A DNA stretch of 14,661 nucleotides from Eubacteriales Family XIII. Incertae Sedis bacterium (GTDB lineage: Bacteria > Bacillota > Clostridia > Peptostreptococcales > Anaerovoracaceae). Positions 1 through 7,147 of this stretch are shown in pieces. The number at the start of each line of letters is the position of its first letter. Positions within the stretch are counted from its first letter, which is position 1. The notes below the pieces were generated by a model. That model was not told the DNA's origin. It made no database searches and saw only the letters and a program-made list of their open reading frames with translations. The stretch lies in assembly GCA_031257215.1 (NCBI GenBank), contig JAIRPC010000119.1, positions 1 to 14,661 of the forward strand, written 5' to 3'. Made by a program: the position numbers and the translations under genes.

Positions 1-3000
1 GAGGACAACGAGGACGGCAGCATAGCTGCGTCCGCCATCTCGCACAACACCCCCGTCAGCACGTCCACGGAGGCGGCGTTCACGGTGACATACTCCGTGA
101 CAGACTCCGACTACAACACCGTCACGAAGAGCGGCGTGGTGCTGGTGGGCGCATGGTCGGTAGCCAGCGGATACGCCATTATAGCGCATGACTATACTAT
201 CCCGGTAGGCGATGTGCAGGGCGTTTCGGACACCGATGCGCAGATCCTCGCCAAGTCGTACGCGAGGGCGATAGACGCGCGCCCGACGTTGCCCGGCATA
301 ACGCCTGGCAGCGAGGTGGCGAACCCGAACCTGGGCAAGGCAGTGCCGGTGAAGGTCAAGAGCGACGGTGGCTACCGCTCGAAGGTACCGACAGTATACA
401 GTGTTTCCATAATGGTGGACGACCCGGCCAACCCCGCGTCGAACGAGGTCACGAGTGATATCAATGCGACGATAGATGCGGGCGCATTGCCGGTCATCGC
501 ATTCACGGATGCGCCGCTTATAGTCCCGCAGAGTGCCGTGAGCCACGTGATGGACGAGCTGGAGATGAAGGCGAAGATGCAGGTGACCGACGCCGAGGAC
601 AACCCGACATGGGATGCCTCGGGCACGAGCCACCCCATTTTCAAAAATCCAGCAGGCAACGGCGTCACAGGCCAGCCATATGGAACGTCATACAAGATAA
701 GGCAGGGCGGCGACAGCGGTTCGCAGGTATCCTATATTGACACGCGCAATATAGGCGTATACAAAGTTACCTACACGACCATAGACAGCCACGGCAACAA
801 GGTGGAGATGTCCAGGTCGATAGTGGTCACTGACGGAAGATATATAGTGGACAAGGCGAACGACATCATCATCGGCGCACGCGACTTCGTGATAGCGCAG
901 GAGGATGTGGACGGCTCCGAGTCGCAGGCGAAGGGGCGTTCCTATGCAGAAGCGTTCAATATAATAGGCGACCAGTTGCCTGTCTCGTGGGCGGCCTCGC
1001 CCGCAAACTACGCGGCAAAGGCGCCAGTTGGCGAATACTCGTTCACGTGGAGGGTCGCGGGCCACAACAGATCCAAGACCATAAAGGGCACGGTGACGGG
1101 CGCGACGGTTGTTGACCCAGGAACGAAAGACAGCCAGTATGCGCTTATAGCCTCCGACTTCACGAGGACTACGGCGCAGGCGCGCGCTATGTTGGGCAGC
1201 GGGAATATCGCGGATGCGCTCATCCAGGCGGCGGGCGCGAGGGTCATCAAGCTTGTGGACACCGCACCGAACGCACAGGTCGGCGTTGTTCGCAGCGGCG
1301 ACGCGGCGACAGGCCCGTTCTCGGATACGCCTAACGCATATCCAGTACGCTTTGGCGTAGTAGGGCGCGATATCAACGAGCTGAAAGCCATCGTCGTCGG
1401 CACTGTGGCCGAAGGCAGCGCCCCGGCGTTGAATGTGCTGACCCCCGTAGAGATCTGGACGGGCGCAGCGGCGCAGAGGCCAGCCACAGCCATACTCCCC
1501 TCGCAGTGGCCTGCGGACGGAATGTACGGCGTGAGCGCGACCGATGCCGAGGACGGCGACCCTGCCAATGGGCACGACATTACCCATAAGGTGACGGGCG
1601 CGGCTATCATTGGGCCGGTGGATCTGAACAAGACAGGCATATACAAGGTGGCATACTCCGTCACTGACAGCGACGGAAACAGGGTCTACAAGCGCCGCAC
1701 GGTGGTCGTGAACGACGGCACATACGCAGTCGGCAAGAGCAGAGTTCTGGAAGCGCGTTCGTTCGAGGTGCCATCCAACAGAGTGGTCACTGACCCCGCG
1801 CTGAAAGACGCGCAGATAAAAGGGCTGTCAGGAGTGGTATTGTACGACGGCGCTACTGGCGACATCATAGACGACACGGTGGTCAGGAACGACGGTGGCT
1901 ACACGGATACCGTGGCTGACTACAATATTGTAATGGGCGGCCGGGATCCGCAGGAACCCAACGGCTGGGTACAGAAAGCCATTGTCGGCAGGGTTGTAGG
2001 CAATACATCCATAGCTGGACCGGAAGGACCTGACGCTAACGGCTACACATACTATGTACGCGGCGACGACATCACGATCAGCCAGAGCCAGGCACAGACG
2101 TTGACGGGCGACGCGGCGGTTCTGAATGCCCTGAACGCGGTAGCCGAAAAAATCTCGCCGTCGGGCCAGATATCGGATGCGGGCGCGATGGTGCTTTCTG
2201 TAACGCCCAGCACAGGGCTTTCCTTGGGCAATGTCGGCACATACCGAGTGGACGTGCGCGACTTGGCGGGCAATGCGACGGCGACATTCTCGATCAGGGT
2301 CGTAGGGGCAGGCAGTGCGCCGACTATAAGCGCACCCGCGCCGATAGTTGTTGCGCATGACCCGAACGCCAGCGGCAACGTCAGCAGGGGCGAGATAATG
2401 AAGGGTGTCACGGCTGACGATGCCGAGGACGGCGATATTACAGGCGATATCGTCATCAACCCGAACGCGAGCGGGGCGGAGCTATTCCCGAGCATCCCGA
2501 AAAATGGCGAGGGTGTATATCAGGTGAAGTTCCGCGTCGAAGACTCAGATGGCAACATCGAGGAAATCACGCGGGCGGTCGTGGTGGATGGCGGCAGCTA
2601 TATCTACGACAATGACTACATCATCCAGGCGCGCTCGTTCATCATAGGCGTGTCAAAGGTCGCGCCCACACTGGCGGAGCCGACCGTAGGCGGACAGCTG
2701 CTGGCCGAGTCCGACGCAAAGGCCTGGGACACGAAGGGCGCTGCGGCGACGGCGATAGTCCAAGGCACAGGCTCGTACAAGGCGAAGGAAGGGGACTACT
2801 TCCCAGTCCTGAGCATATCTGGGCACCCCGCCGTATGGAAGCAGATACAGGCGACCGTGGTGGACGACAGCATAACCCATCCAAATAACGGCGAGCAGTA
2901 TTCGATAGGCGCGAACGACTTCCGCATAAACATCAGCACGGCCAATGCGCTGAAAGCGCAGTACGGCAGCGCGGCATATGCCGATGCCTTCAAGACGCTC

Positions 3001-5847
3001 GCTGACGCCGTCAGCTATATCAGGACAGGCACCCAGCTCGCGAAGAGCGGAAGCGTCGAGCTGATACTGTCCAGCGTGGTGAACAAGGACGGGTCTGGCA
3101 CGAGATTCGAGCAGACCAATTTCGCGAGCGGGAACGCATACCGCTTCGCGGCGCGGTTCAGGGTGGCTGAGGAGCATGCCACATTCGTGGAGATCGAGGT
3201 GGCGGTGTCCAACGCGGGCATCCCCGTGCTGACAGTGCCCGCCCAGAAGGTGGTCGCGATAGGCGCGGCGTTCGACAACGACACAACAAATCCGTCATAT
3301 ATGAGCGGCGTGAGCGCGACCGACATAGAGGACGGCACGTTGCCCGTGACGCACAACGGCCCGCTGCCGCTAGACACGTCAACCAGGGGTGCGTTCAAGG
3401 TGACGTATTCCGCGACGGACAGCGACAGCAACGCAGTGTCGAAGCAGAGCATGATACTTGTGGGCGACTGGATCGTTTCAAACGGCTATGCGATAACCGC
3501 GAACGACTTCACGAAGCGCGTGGGTCAGGTGACTGGCACGGCGAATGAGGCCATGGGTTATGCGCAAGCGGATGCCATAGACGTCAGGCTGACGGTCGGT
3601 GGCCAGAACAATCCTAACTTCGGGGCGCACGTGGCGGTGACGGTATTGGCTATGGGCGGCTATGCGTCCGCTGTGGGCGATTACGACATCACATACGCTG
3701 TGGCGGCAGAGCCAGCCACGAGTGTGACGAAGAAGGCGACGGTAGTGACGGGCAATGCACCCGTGCTGAACGTGCCAGGCGTCAAGAAGATCGATAAAGG
3801 CCAGTTCTTCGACGCTGACAGCACGAACCCGTCATATATGAGCGGCGTGAGCGCATCTGACGTGGAAGATGGCGACATCACATCCTCCATCACATACGGC
3901 AATGTCGTAGCCTCAGCCGTAGACGGTGCGTATACGGTGGTATACGAGGTGTCAGACAGCGATAGGAACCTCGTTACGAAGCCGGGCATCGTGCTGGTCG
4001 GCCCGTGGATCATGGGAACCACATACGCGGTGAGGGCATACGACTTCGCCAAGACGCTGGGCCAGGTCACAGGCACAGACGCGGAGATGATATCATCCGC
4101 GAGGGCAGAAGCCATCTGCATCGACCAGAGCAGCCCAAGCTACGGCGCCGCTGGAACCGTTACCATAGTAGACGACGGCGGATACCCGTCCAAGGCGCTG
4201 GGCAGCTTCGATATAACATTCGGGGTTGCGGAGGACAGCGCGGCGCAGAAGCAGATAACCGCTACGGTTGGCACGGGGGATATGCCCATGTTGACGGTAC
4301 CCGCATTCAAACAGGTGAATGCAGGCACGCAGTTTGGCGAGGCGCAGTACATGAACGGCGTGAGCGCGTCCGACAAGGAAGACGGCGACATAACCGTCGA
4401 TATCAAGCATGACACTAACGCGGTCAACACGGCGGTAGAGGGCTACTATGCGGTAAACTACTGGGTGACCGACAGCGACGGCAATACTGCCACCGCCCAG
4501 ACGATAGTGCTCGTCGGCCCGTGGGCTGTCAAGAATGGTTACGCTATAAGGGCGTACAGCTTTGCAAAGCGCATCGGGCAGGTGCTCGGCACGCAGTCGG
4601 ATATGGTCAGCTCTGCGAAGGTGCAGGCGGTCTGTGTCACGCTTGGCAACCCCAACTACGGCAAGGCTGTGGCGGTATCGGTAACCAATGACGGCAACTA
4701 CCCGATACGCAGGGTAGGCAGCTACCAGATAACGTTCGGCGTGAGTGCCGACCTAGGAGCCACCAAGACAGTCACGGCAACAGTCACGGGCGGCAACGTG
4801 CCGACGCTGAATGTGCCTGTCACACGCAGGGTTGCCCTGGGCAGCGGCTTCAGTTATATGCAAGGCGTGAGTGCAAGCGACGCTGAAGACGGCAACATGA
4901 CCTCTAAGGTGACATATTCGCAGACGGTCAACACAGGCTCGGCGGGTTCGTACAGGGTGACCTATAACGTGACGGATTCAGACGGCAACACAGTCCAAAA
5001 GCATGGCGTGGTGTTGGTCGGATCAGGCTGGGTCATCAAGGGCGGCTACGCGCTGTATGCGAAAGACTTTGCGCGCAAGCTGAGCCAAATAGCGGGGACG
5101 AAATCCGAAGCCATGCTTCTGTCAGGCGCTTCGGCGGTGTGGATAGCCGACCAGTCAAGCACCGCGTTCGGCAAATACGTTTCCGTGACGGTCACCAATA
5201 CAGGCGGCTACAAGAAAGCGGCGGGAAGCTACAAAATTACGTTCGCGGTATCTGCAGCGAGGTCAGTGAAAAAGACCATCAAAGCATCTATCAGCGACGA
5301 CACGAGGAAAGCAGGCAATGTCACCGTCAATCCTCCGCGTGTCATTGTCAACCCGCCACCTACGCAGCCTGTCACCATCAACAACACGACGCCCACACCG
5401 GAGCCAGCTGTGATCAATGTGGAACCGGCGCCATCGCCAGATGTGATTGTGCAATATCCGACAGACACAGCGATCACTGAGCGGGATATACCTAAGACAG
5501 ACGAACCCGATGACAAAGGCGAATGGCATTTGGTAGACCTGATACTTGCGATAGCGTCAATGATTCTCGGATTCTGCCTGATGGCGTTTGCGTTGCGCAG
5601 GAAAGACGACGAGGATCTCCAGAACACGCAGCGCGGCAAGCAGATAAGGATGTGGGGCGTACTCGGTGTGGCGCTTGGGATATTGTCCCTTGTGGTACTG
5701 TTGCTGACACAGCAATTTGTTGGGGCTCAGCAGTTGATCGATGTATGGGCGATATTGTTTGCCGCGATATTCGGAGTTGAATTGCTGGCAGTCATAGGCA
5801 CTAGCAGCAAGAAGCGCGACGAATGGGATATGGGAAGGAACTCATAA
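1..5847 (+). CDS. Giant modular Ig-like repeat surface protein, 5' end outside window
   Basis: The reading frame is open from base 1 and already shows the end of a repeat (E-D-N-E-D-G), so the start lies upstream; 1948 residues are visible. Nearly all of it is tandem beta-rich modules. Module A (about 75 residues) has the core GVSASDxEDGD and ends VTYxVTDSDGNxV, resembling the DUF5011-type bacterial Ig-like family. Module B (about 95 residues) starts YxIxAxDF, has a GGY turn and ends YxITFxV...KxIxAxV; I do not recognise it. A Pro/Thr-rich stalk (about residues 1768-1838) leads to three predicted membrane helices (about 1842-1865, 1884-1905, 1912-1933) and a short charged tail. No LPxTG or SLH domain is visible. 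By inference it is an envelope-anchored adhesin or coat-like protein; the ligand is unknown. Cysteine is nearly absent outside the first membrane helix. A signal peptide, if present, is outside the window. Confidence 0.85.
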   Translation, partial: EDNEDGSIAASAISHNTPVSTSTEAAFTVTYSVTDSDYNTVTKSGVVLVGAWSVASGYAIIAHDYTIPVGDVQGVSDTDAQILAKSYARAIDARPTLPGITPGSEVANPNLGKAVPVKVKSDGGYRSKVPTVYSVSIMVDDPANPASNEVTSDINATIDAGALPVIAFTDAPLIVPQSAVSHVMDELEMKAKMQVTDAEDNPTWDASGTSHPIFKNPAGNGVTGQPYGTSYKIRQGGDSGSQVSYIDTRNIGVYKVTYTTIDSHGNKVEMSRSIVVTDGRYIVDKANDIIIGARDFVIAQEDVDGSESQAKGRSYAEAFNIIGDQLPVSWAASPANYAAKAPVGEYSFTWRVAGHNRSKTIKGTVTGATVVDPGTKDSQYALIASDFTRTTAQARAMLGSGNIADALIQAAGARVIKLVDTAPNAQVGVVRSGDAATGPFSDTPNAYPVRFGVVGRDINELKAIVVGTVAEGSAPALNVLTPVEIWTGAAAQRPATAILPSQWPADGMYGVSATDAEDGDPANGHDITHKVTGAAIIGPVDLNKTGIYKVAYSVTDSDGNRVYKRRTVVVNDGTYAVGKSRVLEARSFEVPSNRVVTDPALKDAQIKGLSGVVLYDGATGDIIDDTVVRNDGGYTDTVADYNIVMGGRDPQEPNGWVQKAIVGRVVGNTSIAGPEGPDANGYTYYVRGDDITISQSQAQTLTGDAAVLNALNAVAEKISPSGQISDAGAMVLSVTPSTGLSLGNVGTYRVDVRDLAGNATATFSIRVVGAGSAPTISAPAPIVVAHDPNASGNVSRGEIMKGVTADDAEDGDITGDIVINPNASGAELFPSIPKNGEGVYQVKFRVEDSDGNIEEITRAVVVDGGSYIYDNDYIIQARSFIIGVSKVAPTLAEPTVGGQLLAESDAKAWDTKGAAATAIVQGTGSYKAKEGDYFPVLSISGHPAVWKQIQATVVDDSITHPNNGEQYSIGANDFRINISTANALKAQYGSAAYADAFKTLADAVSYIRTGTQLAKSGSVELILSSVVNKDGSGTRFEQTNFASGNAYRFAARFRVAEEHATFVEIEVAVSNAGIPVLTVPAQKVVAIGAAFDNDTTNPSYMSGVSATDIEDGTLPVTHNGPLPLDTSTRGAFKVTYSATDSDSNAVSKQSMILVGDWIVSNGYAITANDFTKRVGQVTGTANEAMGYAQADAIDVRLTVGGQNNPNFGAHVAVTVLAMGGYASAVGDYDITYAVAAEPATSVTKKATVVTGNAPVLNVPGVKKIDKGQFFDADSTNPSYMSGVSASDVEDGDITSSITYGNVVASAVDGAYTVVYEVSDSDRNLVTKPGIVLVGPWIMGTTYAVRAYDFAKTLGQVTGTDAEMISSARAEAICIDQSSPSYGAAGTVTIVDDGGYPSKALGSFDITFGVAEDSAAQKQITATVGTGDMPMLTVPAFKQVNAGTQFGEAQYMNGVSASDKEDGDITVDIKHDTNAVNTAVEGYYAVNYWVTDSDGNTATAQTIVLVGPWAVKNGYAIRAYSFAKRIGQVLGTQSDMVSSAKVQAVCVTLGNPNYGKAVAVSVTNDGNYPIRRVGSYQITFGVSADLGATKTVTATVTGGNVPTLNVPVTRRVALGSGFSYMQGVSASDAEDGNMTSKVTYSQTVNTGSAGSYRVTYNVTDSDGNTVQKHGVVLVGSGWVIKGGYALYAKDFARKLSQIAGTKSEAMLLSGASAVWIADQSSTAFGKYVSVTVTNTGGYKKAAGSYKITFAVSAARSVKKTIKASISDDTRKAGNVTVNPPRVIVNPPPTQPVTINNTTPTPEPAVINVEPAPSPDVIVQYPTDTAITERDIPKTDEPDDKGEWHLVDLILAIASMILGFCLMAFALRRKDDEDLQNTQRGKQIRMWGVLGVALGILSLVVLLLTQQFVGAQQLIDVWAILFAAIFGVELLAVIGTSSKKRDEWDMGRNS
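484..3219 (+). repeat. Three long protein repeats of A-B-B type
   Basis: A-module cores occur at about 586, 1528 and 2404, and the next at 3307, giving periods of about 940, 876 and 903 bp. Each contains one Ig-like A module followed by two B-like modules; B starts lie near 856, 1133, 1735, 2044, 2608 and 2893. Sequence identity between these units is low, so they are recognised by motif order rather than by nucleotide similarity. Boundaries are approximate. Confidence 0.65.
3220..5300 (+). repeat. Four shorter protein repeats of A-B type
   Basis: A-module cores at 3307, 3844, 4357 and 4864 give periods of 537, 513 and 507 bp. Each unit has one A module and one B module, with recurring phrases such as YMSGVSASD, VLVGPW, GQVTGT and GxYxITF. 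They resemble each other much more than the upstream A-B-B units do, which suggests more recent duplication. Outer boundaries are approximate. Confidence 0.8.
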
Positions 5848-5930
5848 ACTAGCGCAGCGCGGAAAAAAACATTTGTGGATTGTGCGAAGCGATCATGGCT
5901 TGGAAAACATTCGCGGCGCATGTAACGGAA

Positions 5931-5967
5931 AGAAGCGGGCAGCATATGCCCGCTTCTCGTTGTTGTG
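5931..5967 (+). terminator. Hairpin after the surface-protein gene
   Basis: A perfect 10-bp stem, AGAAGCGGGC (5931-5940) pairing with GCCCGCTTCT (5948-5957), encloses a 7-nt loop. Only a weak T-rich run follows (CGTTGTTGTG). It lies 83 bases after the stop codon and before the AT-rich merR promoter region, where a terminator would be expected. The poor U-tract keeps confidence moderate. Confidence 0.6.
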
Positions 5968-6005
5968 AAATCTTATTTCCCGACAAGTTTTTTTGTGCTA
6001 AATAC

Positions 6006-6034
6006 TTGCGATACTTTATTTTTTATAGTAATAT
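6006..6034 (+). promoter_or_regulatory. Candidate promoter of the MerR-family gene
   Basis: TTGCGA (6006-6011), a 17-bp spacer and TAATAT (6029-6034) lie upstream of the regulator gene in a strongly AT-rich segment. An alternative -10, TATAAA at 6032, would give a 20-bp spacer, closer to the long spacers typical of MerR-controlled promoters. AT-richness makes chance matches likely. Confidence 0.4.
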
Positions 6035-6048
6035 AAAAGAAAAAGTAT
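6011..6048 (+). promoter_or_regulatory. Imperfect inverted repeat, possible autoregulatory operator
   Basis: ATACTTT (6011-6017) and AAAGTAT (6042-6048) are exact inverted copies, extendable to 14-bp arms with two mismatches. The repeat spans the candidate -10 region of the MerR-type gene, so regulator binding here would affect its own transcription. The site is inferred; low sequence complexity could produce it by chance. Confidence 0.3.
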
Positions 6049-6057
6049 AAAAGTTAA

Positions 6058-6064
6058 AAGGGAG
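6058..6064 (+). promoter_or_regulatory. Ribosome binding site favouring a TTG start
   Basis: AAGGGAG ends at 6064. It lies only 1 nt before the ATG at 6066 but 7 nt before the in-frame TTG at 6072, so spacing favours the TTG as the initiation codon. Confidence 0.6.
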
Positions 6065-6071
6065 TATGATT

Positions 6072-6893
6072 TTGAGAGATAAACATTTATTATCAATACG
6101 CGATTTTTCGAAATTAACGGGAATCAAGCAGACGACGTTGCGGTATTACGACGATATAGGTCTATTTTCGCCCGCATACCATGCGAGCAGCGGGTATAGG
6201 TACTATTCGCCCACTCAAATTATTACCGTTAACACAATACTTACGCTGCTTGAACTTAAAATTCCAACCAGGGAAATCATAAAGCTGCAACAGAACCGTA
6301 CGCCGGAGAAGATGCTGGATCTCTGCGTTCAGACTAAAAAAGAGCTAGACAATGCTCTCAGGAATGTTCAGCGAATGAACAACATTATCACCACATTCCA
6401 GATGCTTATACTTGAGGGCATCAAGGTTGGGGATCAAGATGAATTCAACATAAGGCTCGAATACTCACTCGCTGTGCCTGGCCGGCTCGGCCCAGTGAAC
6501 GATTATTCCGATGACGGCGATTTCCGCACGGGGTTTCAGAATTTCTGCATGGCGGCGATGGAGATGAACTTGGATCTTCACTATCCGACGGGCGGATATT
6601 TTGAAAGCGCATCCGATTTTTTTTCCACCCCAGGCCAGCCTAAGAGGTTCTTTCTTCTCGACCCTTCTGGAAGGGATGAAAAAGCTGCCGGTATGTATTT
6701 GTCCTGCTACTTGAAGGGGGATTACGGTGCGCTTGGCGATTTGCCCGAGCGCATGAAAGAATATGCCGAGAAGAACGATATCACTCTGGATGGTCCTGTA
6801 TACCATATTTTCCTGAATGATGAAATATCGGTAAAAGACCCCAATGAATACGTCTCGTTGTTAACCATGTCCGCATCACCGCGCGAAAAATGA
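6072..6893 (+). CDS. MerR-family transcriptional regulator with C-terminal effector-binding domain
   Basis: The N-terminus shows the MerR winged-helix signature: LSIRDFSKLTGIKQTTLRYY (residues 7-26), then DxxGLFxP and SGYRYY (40-45). A helical dimerisation segment (about 73-110) precedes a domain of about 145 residues resembling the GyrI-like/BmrR effector-binding fold (alternating strands, YHIF near the end). At 273 residues it matches BmrR-type MerR proteins, which bend promoter DNA when a hydrophobic ligand binds. Start: TTG at 6072 is chosen because AAGGGAG lies 7 nt upstream; ATG at 6066 would add two residues but leaves a 1-nt spacer. The target is unknown. The downstream charged-protein gene is the nearest candidate, but its promoter has a normal 17-bp spacer, not a MerR-type one. 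The gene is visibly more AT-rich than its neighbours. Confidence 0.88.
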   Translation: MRDKHLLSIRDFSKLTGIKQTTLRYYDDIGLFSPAYHASSGYRYYSPTQIITVNTILTLLELKIPTREIIKLQQNRTPEKMLDLCVQTKKELDNALRNVQRMNNIITTFQMLILEGIKVGDQDEFNIRLEYSLAVPGRLGPVNDYSDDGDFRTGFQNFCMAAMEMNLDLHYPTGGYFESASDFFSTPGQPKRFFLLDPSGRDEKAAGMYLSCYLKGDYGALGDLPERMKEYAEKNDITLDGPVYHIFLNDEISVKDPNEYVSLLTMSASPREK

Positions 6894-6952
6894 ACGGATT
6901 CAAATAATTTCTTAATTTCTGTGTAATTGTAATTCGGCAAGTTTGCCGATAA

Positions 6953-6987
6953 AATATAGCGTGGCTAGCCAAAAGCCGCGCTATATT
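6953..6987 (+). terminator. Strong hairpin after the MerR-family gene
   Basis: Arms AATATAGCGTGGCT (6953-6966) and AGCCGCGCTATATT (6974-6987) pair over 14 positions with one G-U pair, around a 7-nt loop. It is 59 bases after the regulator's stop. The 3' arm and the bases after it are U/A-rich (CTATATTAATAT) rather than a clean U-tract. It is a plausible terminator on either strand, or a regulatory hairpin; the embedded TGGCTAGCCA is itself a 10-bp palindrome. Confidence 0.5.
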
Positions 6988-7032
6988 AATATGAATGAGT
7001 GTTTTGCTATGCGCGACAATGCAGTAATGTGA

Positions 7033-7066
7033 AGTTTGGCTGAAAATAGTGTAGTTTCGTTGAAAA
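7033..7066 (+). repeat. Pair of 14-bp direct repeats spaced 20 bp, upstream of promoter
   Basis: AGTTTGGCTGAAAA (7033-7046) and AGTTTCGTTGAAAA (7053-7066) match at 12 of 14 positions, with starts 20 bp apart (about two helical turns). They lie 25-58 bp upstream of the -35 element of the next gene, a position suited to an activator or a tandem-binding repressor. Confidence 0.4.
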
Positions 7067-7086
7067 CATGAGGTTTTCCCATGTTT
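7064..7086 (+). promoter_or_regulatory. Inverted repeat just upstream of the -35 element
   Basis: AAACATG (7064-7070) and CATGTTT (7080-7086) form a perfect 7-bp inverted repeat with a 9-nt spacer, ending 4 bp before the -35 hexamer. It could be an operator or a short hairpin. It partly overlaps the second direct-repeat copy. Confidence 0.35.
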
Positions 7087-7090
7087 GCTA

Positions 7091-7119
7091 TTGACTACGG
7101 CCTCATATTGCTGTAATAT
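7091..7119 (+). promoter_or_regulatory. Sigma-A-type promoter of the charged membrane-protein gene
   Basis: TTGACT (7091-7096), 17 bp, TAATAT (7114-7119) is a near-consensus housekeeping promoter. Transcription would begin near 7126, followed at once by the Shine-Dalgarno AAAAGGAG (7129-7136) and the ATG at 7148, giving a leader of only about 20 nt. Confidence 0.7.
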
Positions 7120-7147
7120 TTCTGTAACAAAAGGAGTGCAATTGGTT

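Noticed and set aside
688..1587. Long antisense open frame over the surface-protein gene, with others like it across 372-4430
   Set aside because: Translations are low-complexity without domain features, have no ribosome binding sites, and mirror the repeats of the sense gene; the sense frame is continuous and clearly repeat-structured.
3220..5300. CRISPR array or mobile-element repeats
   Set aside because: The periodicity is protein-coding (multiples of 3, protein motifs conserved more than DNA), with no short identical repeats separated by unique spacers and no transposase or terminal repeats.
6935..6948. CGGCAA-GT-TTGCCG palindrome
   Set aside because: Six-bp arms with a 2-nt centre are too short to separate from chance in this AT-rich gap, and no promoter lies next to it.
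7085..7147. N-terminal extension of the charged membrane protein from ATG 7085
   Set aside because: It would begin upstream of the -35 and -10 elements and contain the Shine-Dalgarno inside its coding sequence.
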